NCBI RefSeq assembly: GCF_029023725.1
Contig: NZ_CP119075.1
Location: 3,529,501-3,593,500 of the forward strand
DNA: 64,000 nucleotides
Reading direction: 5' to 3'
From: Synoicihabitans lomoniglobus
Lineage (GTDB): Bacteria > Verrucomicrobiota > Verrucomicrobiia > Opitutales > Opitutaceae
A program made the position numbers and the translations under genes. Positions 8,286 to 16,578 of this stretch are shown here, one piece after another (within the stretch, counting starts at the first letter, position 1; every line of letters starts with the position of its first letter). The notes beneath the pieces are model-generated. The model was not told where the DNA came from. It worked only from the letters and a program-made list of their open reading frames with translations, and did not search any database.

Positions 8286-9197
8286 ATGTCCGATACCGCC
8301 CTCGCCCCCGCCCCGACTCCGGAGGAACCCAAGCTCACCAAAAAAGCGCTCACCGCCGACCACCCCACGTGGTGCCCCGGCTGCGGTGACTTCGCCGTGC
8401 TCGCTTCCTACTATCGCGCCCTCGAACAACTCAACTACCCGCACGAGTCCATCGTGACCATGGCCGGCATCGGTTGCTCGTCCCGCTTTCCCTACTTCGT
8501 CAACTCCCACGGCGGCCACTTCATCCACGGCCGCTCCGTGCCGTTTTCCGCCGGAGTGAGTTTGTCCCGCGACGACCTCAAAGTGTTCGTCTTCGGTGGC
8601 GACGGCGACGGCTTCTCCATCGGCGGCAACCACCTCGATCACGTGGCGCGCAAGAACGTGAACCTGACCTACGTCATCATGGACAATCAGGTCTACGGCC
8701 TCACCAAAAAGCAGACCTCGCCGACTTCACCGCAGGGCTTCAAATCGAAGACCGACCCGTGGGGCGCGATCGATCAACCGATCAATCCCATGCGCAAGCT
8801 CGTCAACAGCGGCGCCACTTTCGTGGCCCGCAGTCACGCCACCCAGGTGAAACACATGGTCGAGATGATCAAACGCGCCGCCGAACATCCCGGTTTCGCC
8901 GTGGTCGAGATTCTCTCCGAATGCATCGAGTTTTTCCCCGGTGCATTCGACGACAGCGTGCCGCGCAAGGGCGGCGATTTCGTTACCATCGACGAAGCCG
9001 AGCACGATAAAACCGACATCACCGCCGCCATGAAACTCGCCAGCGAGCCCTGGCCCGGCCGGTTCGGGGTCTATCTCGAAATTCAGCGCCCCACCAAAAA
9101 CGCGCTCGAAGCCGGCCTCATCACCAAAGCCCGCGAGAAAACCAAACAGGCCGCCGACAAAGACCTGTTGAAAGCCACGTTCGCCAAAATGCGCTAA
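8286..9197 (+). CDS. korB: 2-oxoglutarate:ferredoxin oxidoreductase, beta subunit
   Basis: This 303-aa protein is the thiamine-diphosphate-binding partner of KorA. It shows HPTWCPGCGDF near the N-terminus (the CPGC motif of this subunit), GIGCSSRFPYF, and the TPP-Mg motif GDGDGFSIGGNH, with the closing N-Q-V-Y-G-L-T about 30 residues later. The length fits a beta subunit without an added ferredoxin domain. The start is the ATG at 8286 after a pyrimidine-rich leader; the open frame upstream of it is out-of-register coding noise. The gene is downstream of korA on the same strand, and the two together form the complete KorAB enzyme. sucCD at 47.8 kb would take the succinyl-CoA product. Confidence 0.92.
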   Translation: MSDTALAPAPTPEEPKLTKKALTADHPTWCPGCGDFAVLASYYRALEQLNYPHESIVTMAGIGCSSRFPYFVNSHGGHFIHGRSVPFSAGVSLSRDDLKVFVFGGDGDGFSIGGNHLDHVARKNVNLTYVIMDNQVYGLTKKQTSPTSPQGFKSKTDPWGAIDQPINPMRKLVNSGATFVARSHATQVKHMVEMIKRAAEHPGFAVVEILSECIEFFPGAFDDSVPRKGGDFVTIDEAEHDKTDITAAMKLASEPWPGRFGVYLEIQRPTKNALEAGLITKAREKTKQAADKDLLKATFAKMR

Positions 9198-9304
9198 ACG
9201 CGCGCTGCCTCCGCCGGGATGTCACCCGGCGCGGGCACGCCGCGTCCTCCACGCTTCGTCAGGGCCTCAACTCAGGCCGAGAGCCGAACCGGATCGGAGT
9301 CGGT

Positions 9305-12300
9305 TTACGATCCCGACTGCACCAAGCGAGCTGTCATGGAAGCATGCGCCGCCGCAGAACGACCACCCGGAGCACCGATCAGTCCAGTGACAAGCTCCCG
9401 GAGTTCAGCCAACTCGTAAGGTTTCCGCAGCACGCCATCAAAGCCGTGTTCCGTCGGCGCAGACATCACCGGGTCCACCGAGTAGCCACTGGAGGCCACG
9501 GCTTTGACCTCGGGATCAAGTGTGCGCAAAATTGCCACCGTTTCCAATCCCCCCATGCCCATCGGCACAGTCAGGTCGAGCAACACCAGATCCGGCGTCT
9601 CGCCCCGCGCCTGTGCGGCTTTGAAAAACTCCACGCATTGGTCGCCGTGAAAGGTCAGCTCCACGTGGTAACCCAATCGCTCCAGGATCAACCCCAACAC
9701 GCGATTCACCACCACTTCATCGTCCATCACCAACACCCGCAAAACTCGGGTGGGCGCCTCCGACTCCGCGAACGCGGGTGAAGCCTCCGAATCCCGCGCA
9801 AGCGCCCGCGGCGGACAATCGCCGCACCCGGTCTCTTGCCGAGCGGCCCGCGGCGGAACGTCTTTGGCGGCGGCCGCCGGCACCGACTGATCTGACCCGG
9901 CATCGCCGGACGACTCAAACGGCAGCGAGATTTCAAATATCACGCCATGTCCGTCCGGCACACTCGATGCCCTCAGGTTACCTCCGTGTCGCCGCACGAC
10001 CGAGAACGCCAGCGCCAGCGCGAACCGTCCTTCGCCGTAAAACGATTCCGCATAGGGATCAAACAGTTGCGCGACCTGGTCAGGTTCGAGAATCGAAACG
10101 TTATCGCGCAGCTCGATCTTCAACATGGCGACCGTCCCCCGGCCTCGCGTCATCGTCAGGTGGATCCGCCCGTCCGGACGCGGTTTTTCATTAAAATATT
10201 CCACCAAGGTGCGCACCGCTCCTCCCAGCTGACCCGGGTCCACTGCACAGCGGCATGCGACCCGGGGTGCATCGACCACCAGCTGCCATGTCGATGGCAT
10301 CGCGTCTCGCACGGTTTGCTCCACCCAGGTTTTCATTTCCACCGGCTGGCATACCGGCGCACCGCCGCCCGCCAGGGTCACCAGCTGCTTGGTCAGGTCC
10401 GTCGCGCGGCGCACCGCTTCGTCGGTGTCGTGCACACTGTCCCCCACCAAGGCCATGACCTGCGGTTCGGTTTTGATCAGCGCTAAATTCCCCACGATCC
10501 CGGTCAGCAGGTTATTGAAATCGTGCGCGATGCCTCCGGCGAGCGAACCGACGGCGCGCACCCGACGATCACGTTCCAACTGGGCCTCCAACTTCCCTTG
10601 TTTTTCAATCTGCCGACGGATCTCATCCGTCTGGGCCTTCACCTGACGCCGCAGCAATACGACCACGATCGCGCCGACCACGGCACCAAGGGACAGGATG
10701 CCCACGATCATCATCGCCCGGTAACCCGTCAACCAGGCTGCCTTTTGCACCACCGTGACGTCGTCCGAGGTGCGCACCTGCAATTCAAACCCATTCAGCC
10801 GAAAGGCTTCATCATAAAGCGAATGGTAGATGCCCCGCAGTCGCAGCAAGCTGCCCGTTTCGGGAATCCGACTCCCAGCGACGTGCGGCGGCAATTGCCA
10901 GGTCGCATCAAAGACGGTGCTGCCCCGCTCCAGCGTCAACCGCACGTGGTTGCTCTCGACGACTTTGCTCAGCAAACGCCCTTGCGTCTCCACCAGGCGC
11001 AGATCCAAAGACGGCTCGATCTCCCGCGCCTCATCCAACCTGATCGGAGGCGGCACCACGCCGGCGGACAGTTCATGGATCACCACATCGCGCAACACCG
11101 TGTGAGCCCCGTCCCGGCCGAGAATACCCACCGCCTCGATGCGGCTGCCCGGCACGACGGGCACGGGATCACGCACAAAAAGTTGCACTCCCGAGGCGCC
11201 GTCCTGCGCGATCACGGTGCCGGTCCCGATGGTATGAACCACCGTGGCTTCCACTTTCACCCGCAACATGTCCTCGAGGATCGACAGACGATCCAGACTC
11301 GCCACCGACCGTAGTGGAATATCGACTACATCGATCGGAGCCTCCTCCTCGATCAGGATGTCGTGAATGAACGGCACTCGCAACCGCACGGAAACCACTT
11401 CGCCCAACGGCCCGCGCAGCGTTTCGGAAACGCCTCGCAACCGCAGCAATGATCCATGGTTCGCCACGAAGTTCACCGGCGAGTTCAACAACGCCTCGAA
11501 TTCCCCCGTCGGCGAGGTCATCAAGACGCGCCGCCAGTCACCATCGGAGACGGTTTCATGGATGAATCCCCGCATTTCCACCCATTGCGCCTCCGCGCCG
11601 CCCGAACGCGCTTTCTCCACCGTCAAGGGAACCGGCGTCGGCCGGGATTGCGTGCCCATCACCAGCATCGAATCCATGGTAATCTCAGGCCCCGCCGCGC
11701 CGGCGGCCGTGCGGCCGGTGATCTCCAATTGTTGGTAGAAATTCGGGGCCGAAAACCGGGTCCGATCAAACTTCACCCGCACCCCACCACTCAGGTCGGC
11801 CAGATAGAAAAAATCCACCGCCGGATTGGACCACACCACCGTGCCCTGCAGTTGCATCGATTGCCCCAACGCCGCTTCGCGCTGGGTCAGTTCCCGCACT
11901 TGTTCGATTCGATTTCCCGATCGACGCAGTTCCGCCCGGATTACGGCGGCCTCCTCGGCGGAGGCCACACGAATGAGCGCGTCGTCGATGACCCAACGCT
12001 CCCCCGCTAGCTGCAATCGTCCCACGACGTCCACCAAGGCCCCGCGCGGGATCACCTGATTCTGAATCGAATTCACCCCGATATCACCCGTAACATCGCG
12101 CAGCAGAATGCCCTGTCCCACCCGTCGCTCCTCCACCACACCACGCAGGTGCAGCAGTTCCCCGGGCTTATGCCGGTTGACCTGGCCCGCCGGCGTTAGC
12201 GTTTGGTCAAACCGCGCATCAGTGGCGATGGAGCCAATCGTTTCAATGTCGGCGGGATTCGAAATCCAAATTTCGACGCTGGATTGACTGCTCGTCGGGT

Positions 12301-12916
12301 CGACGCGCGCGGAGCAAACGCCGACCACCGTGACGAAGCGGCCAACCAAGTCCGGTAGGTGCAACGGGTCCCGCGGGCGCACCCATCCCACCACCGGCCG
12401 GTTTTCCACGATGAGATTCAACCGCAGATGTTCATGATCGACCAACTGCATACTGTCGACGTAGGCGTCCAACCGCACCGTGCGACGATCAAAGTGGATC
12501 ACCTCCCCCAACTTGCCATTGATATCCAGCGGCGTGATCGGCACCTGCTCGGCACGCACCGTGACCGCAGTTCTCGACGCTTGCAGCCCGTCGTTTGGCA
12601 CGAATGTGCCCTCCAACACAAAATGCTGACCGGCCGCGAGGTGCGGCGCGGACTGCGACAATTTGGCAAAGTAACCCACATCGTCGTGCTCGAACCAAAA
12701 ATTTCCCCAGGCCTCGTCGAAAAAACCCACCCGGCCTTCGATCCGCAGCGGATGCGCCCGGGCCCGCTCTTCCGCCGACATGTTCCAAATCGCATCGATC
12801 GTCGTGATGGTCTCCGGTGAAGACGCCACGAGAGCCGGAACCTCTTGTCCTGGAACGCTTCCCTTCGCCAAAAGCATCAGCGCGACCACGAAAAACCTGC
12901 AACCGTATCCGATCAT
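9305..12916 (-). CDS. Hybrid sensor histidine kinase with receiver; ATPase domain degenerate
   Basis: This 1203-aa protein has a signal peptide (1-23) and a roughly 700-residue exported region of repeated OB-like beta modules (recurring LRLRGV, LQGTV, LEGTF segments). One transmembrane helix follows at about 734-756, then a coiled coil. The DHp domain has GGIAHDFNNLL (phospho-acceptor His798). The ATPase-like domain covers about 860-1000, and a receiver about 1058-1180 (acidic pocket MDDE, phospho-acceptor Asp1114 in LLDL, then Ser and Lys1165 in RKPY). The ATPase domain is odd: the G1 box (normally D-x-G-x-G) reads RDNVSILEP, and the G2 box (normally G-x-G-L-G-L) reads GRFALAL. The expected glycines are gone. 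It may be a pseudokinase, or depend on another kinase. The gene is monocistronic, convergent with korB and divergent from rph. Confidence 0.85.
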   Translation of the reverse strand: MIGYGCRFFVVALMLLAKGSVPGQEVPALVASSPETITTIDAIWNMSAEERARAHPLRIEGRVGFFDEAWGNFWFEHDDVGYFAKLSQSAPHLAAGQHFVLEGTFVPNDGLQASRTAVTVRAEQVPITPLDINGKLGEVIHFDRRTVRLDAYVDSMQLVDHEHLRLNLIVENRPVVGWVRPRDPLHLPDLVGRFVTVVGVCSARVDPTSSQSSVEIWISNPADIETIGSIATDARFDQTLTPAGQVNRHKPGELLHLRGVVEERRVGQGILLRDVTGDIGVNSIQNQVIPRGALVDVVGRLQLAGERWVIDDALIRVASAEEAAVIRAELRRSGNRIEQVRELTQREAALGQSMQLQGTVVWSNPAVDFFYLADLSGGVRVKFDRTRFSAPNFYQQLEITGRTAAGAAGPEITMDSMLVMGTQSRPTPVPLTVEKARSGGAEAQWVEMRGFIHETVSDGDWRRVLMTSPTGEFEALLNSPVNFVANHGSLLRLRGVSETLRGPLGEVVSVRLRVPFIHDILIEEEAPIDVVDIPLRSVASLDRLSILEDMLRVKVEATVVHTIGTGTVIAQDGASGVQLFVRDPVPVVPGSRIEAVGILGRDGAHTVLRDVVIHELSAGVVPPPIRLDEAREIEPSLDLRLVETQGRLLSKVVESNHVRLTLERGSTVFDATWQLPPHVAGSRIPETGSLLRLRGIYHSLYDEAFRLNGFELQVRTSDDVTVVQKAAWLTGYRAMMIVGILSLGAVVGAIVVVLLRRQVKAQTDEIRRQIEKQGKLEAQLERDRRVRAVGSLAGGIAHDFNNLLTGIVGNLALIKTEPQVMALVGDSVHDTDEAVRRATDLTKQLVTLAGGGAPVCQPVEMKTWVEQTVRDAMPSTWQLVVDAPRVACRCAVDPGQLGGAVRTLVEYFNEKPRPDGRIHLTMTRGRGTVAMLKIELRDNVSILEPDQVAQLFDPYAESFYGEGRFALALAFSVVRRHGGNLRASSVPDGHGVIFEISLPFESSGDAGSDQSVPAAAAKDVPPRAARQETGCGDCPPRALARDSEASPAFAESEAPTRVLRVLVMDDEVVVNRVLGLILERLGYHVELTFHGDQCVEFFKAAQARGETPDLVLLDLTVPMGMGGLETVAILRTLDPEVKAVASSGYSVDPVMSAPTEHGFDGVLRKPYELAELRELVTGLIGAPGGRSAAAHASMTARLVQSGS

Positions 12917-13148
12917 GGCCTACCCTCGGCCGCCGCCCGCGCCCCGATCATTAAATTAAGTTTCCCGGATTCCATAAGAACCGTTCATCAACGGCACCGG
13001 ACGGCGAAAACTTGAGCCCGATTTCCGCCGCCGATCCAAATTATCCGCCCCCGACAAAAGCGCGGCGTATTTCCCAAACACACCCTACCCCGCCCACGCG
13101 AAGCCGAACCGCCTTGCCTCACTCTCGCCGCCGCCATGGGCTGATCGC

Positions 13149-13925
13149 ATGTCAAATTCCTCGCGCGCCGATGGCCGCACGCCCAACCAACTTCGCCCCA
13201 TTTCCTTCGAGGCCAACATCGCGCCCCACGCCACCGGCTCCGTCCTGGTCTCGTTTGGCCATACCCGCGTGATCTGCGGCGCGACCATCGAGGCTCGCGT
13301 GCCGGGCTGGATGCGTGCCCAAAACGTTTCCGGCGGCTGGCTCACGGCCGAGTATTCCATGCTGCCCTACAGCACCCACGATCGCAAACAACGCGACAGC
13401 TCCCGCGGTAAACTCGACGGGCGCTCCGTCGAGATTCAACGCCTCATCGGTCGTTCATTGCGCGCCGTGATCGATCTGCAAAAACTCGGCCAGCACACGC
13501 TCTGGCTCGACTGCGACGTGCTCCAGGCCGACGGCGGCACCCGCACCGCCTCCATCACCGGTGCCTACATCGCCGCCCGCCTCGCCGTGCAAACGCTGCT
13601 CGACAGCGGCAAACTTAAGGAAAACCCCATCAAGGATTCCATCGGCGCGGTCAGCGTCGGCATCGTCGACGGTGTGGCCCTCCTGGACCTGCCCTACACC
13701 GAGGACCGTGACGCCGAAGTCGACGCCAACATCGTCATGACCGGCGGCGGCCAGTTCGTGGAAGTGCAAAGTAGCGGCGAGGAATCCACCTTCTCGCCCG
13801 ACCAACTCACGGCCATGCTCGGCCTCGCCACCGGCGGGCTCAAAGAAATCGCGGCCCTGCAGACCGCGTTCCTCACCAAACAACTACTCGGTAACATCGG
13901 GTCGCTCGGATCGCTCGGCTCCTGA
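13149..13925 (+). CDS. rph: Ribonuclease PH
   Basis: This 258-aa protein is a phosphate-dependent 3'-to-5' exoribonuclease that trims tRNA 3' ends. Family hallmarks are RADGRTPNQLRPI at the N-terminus, GSVLVSFGHTRVICGATIE, GWLTAEYSMLPYST, the R-G-K-x-D-G-R-S-V-E-I-Q-R-L-I-G-R-S-L-R block, and LDCDVLQADGGTRTASITGAY. The phosphate-binding arginine of the ADGGTRTAS segment is present. The length is normal apart from a short serine/glycine-rich tail (GSLGSLGS). The start is the ATG at 13149. It is divergent from the histidine kinase gene and lies 109 nt upstream of the DUF885 start, with a REP-like repeat in between. Confidence 0.95.
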   Translation: MSNSSRADGRTPNQLRPISFEANIAPHATGSVLVSFGHTRVICGATIEARVPGWMRAQNVSGGWLTAEYSMLPYSTHDRKQRDSSRGKLDGRSVEIQRLIGRSLRAVIDLQKLGQHTLWLDCDVLQADGGTRTASITGAYIAARLAVQTLLDSGKLKENPIKDSIGAVSVGIVDGVALLDLPYTEDRDAEVDANIVMTGGGQFVEVQSSGEESTFSPDQLTAMLGLATGGLKEIAALQTAFLTKQLLGNIGSLGSLGS

Positions 13926-13994
13926 TTCCTCTCCGTTCCGCCAAACTCCACCTCCCGCTCCTAGCATGGAACCTGAAACCGCCCACGTCACACC

Positions 13995-14063
13995 CGTCGG
14001 GCATGAAGCCCGACCCACAACTCAGTTTCCCCCCATGAGGTGGGTCGGGCTTTACGCCCGACG
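13995..14063. repeat. REP-like inverted repeat (24-bp arms)
   Basis: The left arm (13995-14018, CGTCGGGC-at-gaagcccgacccac) and right arm (14040-14063) are inverted copies with 22 of 24 positions matching. A 21-nt spacer separates them. The GTCGGGC/GCCCGAC palindromic core within each arm gives a compound hairpin like REP/BIME elements. The right arm overlaps the start of the DUF885 coding region. I found no transposase beside it. Confidence 0.7.
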
Positions 14064-15813
14064 TCCTGCGCTCCTGTCTTTTTGCCTCTTTTGTTGTGCC
14101 TTCGCCACCGCCGCCCCTGACTGGGTGGAGCGCAGCAACGCCGAGGCCCAGGACTTCGTCGAGGTCGTCGGCGCGTTCCAACCCGAGGCGCTGACCATGT
14201 TCGGTATCGAAGGTTTCGATACACAGGTGGCCGACCTGGGTCCCGACGCCGGCAACCGCTTCCGCGCCGCCGTCAGCAAAGTCCGCGACGACTACCAGTC
14301 CCGCCTGAACCGCGAAGAGAACCCGTTTGTGCGCGAAGACTTGGCCATACTGATTGCCTCCGCCGATGACGAGATCGACCAAAGCCTCGTCCAAGAGCAA
14401 TACCTGCTGCCGTTCACCGACGCCGGACGGCGGATTTACAGCGGCGTATTCGGCCTGCTCAAACCCGATGCCGCACCCGAACGTCGCGTCCTCGCCCTCG
14501 AACGGCTCAACCGCTACGTCGGTCTCGCTCCCAACACCACCGCCATCACCACGCTCGCGCAGCACCGCTACACCGAAGCCGCTGCCACCGATCCGTCGCG
14601 GCTCGCTCCGTTTGTCGACGAGGTGGAACGCATGCTGGCCAACACGCCGCGTTTCATCGCGGGCATTCGCCAGATGTTCGATGCGCCCGACTTCGATGCC
14701 GCCGCCGTCGCTCCCGCCCTTGACCGCATGGAAGAGATTCTGACCGCCTACGATGCGTGGGTGCGCGAGACCGTGCTGCCGCAGGCGCGCACGGACTACC
14801 GCCTGCCCGCGCCGGTTTACGCTCAGGCTTTGCGCGGATTCGGTCTCGATATTCCGCCGGAAACGCTCATCCAACGCGCCCAAACCTCCTCCGCGGAGAT
14901 TCGTCAGGAAATGACGGCACTCGCCGTGTTGATCGCCGAGCAAAACGGCTGGGAAGACTCCAACTACCGCGCCGTCATCGCTCGCTTGAAAGAGGAGCAA
15001 CTCACCGCCGACGAAGTGCTACCTTACTACGAGGACATCATCCGCCAGGTGGAGGACATCATTCGCCGTGAGCGCATCGTCACCCTACCCGATCGCGCCA
15101 TGTCGATCCGTCTCGGCAGCGAGGCCGAAAACGCCGCCCAACCCGCTCCGCACATGCTCCCGCCTCCGCTCACCGGCGGCACCGGCGAGGAGCGCGGCAC
15201 GTTCGTGCTCACTTCCGGCACGCCGCCCGCCGAGGGCGAGGAATCCGAAACCTTCGACGACTTCACCTTCGCCGCCGGCACCTGGACCCTCACCGCCCAC
15301 GAAGGCCGCCCCGGCCACGAACTGCAGTTCGCCGCCATGGTCGAACGCGGCGTTTCCCTGGCCCGCAGTTTCTTCGCCTTCAACAGCGTCAACGTCGAGG
15401 GCTGGGCCCTTTATGCCGAAGCTGAGCTCAAACCCTACGAGCCGCTCGAGGGCCAGTTGATCGCCCTGCAACACCGGCTGCTCCGCGCCAGTCGCGCCTT
15501 TCTCGATCCCATGCTCAACCTCGGTCTCATCACCCGCGACGAGGCCGCTCGCGTGTTGCGCGAAGACGTGGGCCTCTCCTCCGCCATGGTGACGCAGGAG
15601 GTCGATCGCTACACCTTCCGCGCCCCCGGTCAGGCCACCTCATACTTCTACGGCTACCAACGCCTCATGGCGCTGCGCACGGCCACCGAGGTCACCCTCG
15701 GCGCGAAGTTCGATCGCATGGCATTCAACGATTTCATCATCGGCCAAGGGCTGCTCCCGCCGGAGCTCCTCGCCGCCGCCGTCCGCAACGAGTTCATTCC
15801 CTCGCAACAGTAA
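14035..15813 (+). CDS. DUF885 family protein, exported metallopeptidase-like
   Basis: This 592-aa protein, starting at ATG 14035, has a signal peptide of about 27 residues (MRWVGLYARRP, then LLSFCLFCCAFATAA). It is helical throughout. The motif HEGRPGHE (His422, Glu423, His428) matches the H-E-x-x-x-G-H signature of DUF885, a family with a zinc-peptidase-like fold. E-G-W-A-L-Y-A-E about 35 residues later supplies a further family glutamate, and QATSYFYGYQ the C-terminal block. It is probably a periplasmic or lipid-free peptidase; the substrate is unknown. The first ten residues are encoded by the right arm of the inverted repeat at 13995-14063. An alternative start at 13966 would put the whole repeat inside the gene and bury the signal peptide. 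Confidence 0.8.
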   Translation: MRWVGLYARRPALLSFCLFCCAFATAAPDWVERSNAEAQDFVEVVGAFQPEALTMFGIEGFDTQVADLGPDAGNRFRAAVSKVRDDYQSRLNREENPFVREDLAILIASADDEIDQSLVQEQYLLPFTDAGRRIYSGVFGLLKPDAAPERRVLALERLNRYVGLAPNTTAITTLAQHRYTEAAATDPSRLAPFVDEVERMLANTPRFIAGIRQMFDAPDFDAAAVAPALDRMEEILTAYDAWVRETVLPQARTDYRLPAPVYAQALRGFGLDIPPETLIQRAQTSSAEIRQEMTALAVLIAEQNGWEDSNYRAVIARLKEEQLTADEVLPYYEDIIRQVEDIIRRERIVTLPDRAMSIRLGSEAENAAQPAPHMLPPPLTGGTGEERGTFVLTSGTPPAEGEESETFDDFTFAAGTWTLTAHEGRPGHELQFAAMVERGVSLARSFFAFNSVNVEGWALYAEAELKPYEPLEGQLIALQHRLLRASRAFLDPMLNLGLITRDEAARVLREDVGLSSAMVTQEVDRYTFRAPGQATSYFYGYQRLMALRTATEVTLGAKFDRMAFNDFIIGQGLLPPELLAAAVRNEFIPSQQ

Positions 15814-15830
15814 GGCGACGGCACCACACC

Positions 15831-15856
15831 GGGCCGGTCACTCGTTTGGCCGGCCT
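15831..15856. terminator. GC hairpin between convergent genes
   Basis: GGCCGG (15832-15837) pairs with CCGGCC (15850-15855) across a 12-nt loop, between the stop of the DUF885 gene and the stop of the opposing dehydrogenase-subunit gene. A possible bidirectional terminator, but without a strong T-run. Confidence 0.3.
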
Positions 15857-16565
15857 ACTCGACGGGCAGACCCAATCTTTTCAACAGGTCGGCCGGGGGC
15901 GCAGGAAAGGCCGCCAGCGGCACGTTACCCAGATAGCCGATGTCCTTGAGTCCTTCCGGGGTGGTGAAAAAGCCCCCCGCTGTCAGATCGCGAAAACGGC
16001 GGAACGCACGTTGCAGTTGACGGAACTCGCGGTCGGAGGCACTCAGCGCGGACTCGGTCGCCGCGTCCATTTCCTCCATCTTCGCCAGCTTGTCGCACAA
16101 CGTCGCCTGGGCATTGATCCGCAGGTCGGCAAAGGGACTGCCGTAACGTTTTTGCGCCAACCCATCGAGCTGTTCGAGTCCCTGGAGAATGAGCGCACGA
16201 TCCCCGGCCTGCGCCGGATAGGGCGAACTGATCCACTCATCGATGAAGTCGTGCACCTTCAAATCGGCCGCACTTGGCGAGCGGTTGTCGGCGGGAATAA
16301 TGAGTCCGCACAACACGGCGGCGGTGCGCCGTTGGTGGTCGTTGAACGTGAGCGGCCACAAGTCGCCGGGCGCGTAATCGCGCAGGAGATCCGGGTCGGT
16401 GCCATAACCGTCGCCCATGGGGGCGGTCACCACGCTCACGCCTGGTTCCGGGGCGGGTTGCGCTCGACTGCGGGGCAGCAACGCGGCACTGGCGGCGGCG
16501 GTGGCCATCCACTTGAGGGCGGTGCGACGATCGAGACGATCGGAGGAGGGAATGGAAGTGTTCAT
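15855..16565 (-). CDS. Gluconate 2-dehydrogenase subunit 3-like protein (Tat-exported)
   Basis: This 236-aa protein has a twin-arginine signal (DRRTALKWMATAAASAALLP). The mature part contains LTFNDHQRRTAAVLCGLIIPADNRSPSA and DFIDEW, the signature of the gluconate 2-dehydrogenase subunit 3 family (PF13618). These small subunits escort and complete periplasmic GMC-type flavin dehydrogenases, helping Tat export of the cofactor-loaded partner. The gene lies 13 nt downstream of the GMC gene in the same direction, the standard pairing. A c-type cytochrome electron acceptor, often the third gene, is not present here. It is the last gene of the long module B. Confidence 0.88.
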   Translation of the reverse strand: MNTSIPSSDRLDRRTALKWMATAAASAALLPRSRAQPAPEPGVSVVTAPMGDGYGTDPDLLRDYAPGDLWPLTFNDHQRRTAAVLCGLIIPADNRSPSAADLKVHDFIDEWISSPYPAQAGDRALILQGLEQLDGLAQKRYGSPFADLRINAQATLCDKLAKMEEMDAATESALSASDREFRQLQRAFRRFRDLTAGGFFTTPEGLKDIGYLGNVPLAAFPAPPADLLKRLGLPVE

Positions 16566-16578
16566 GAGAGGGGTGCGC

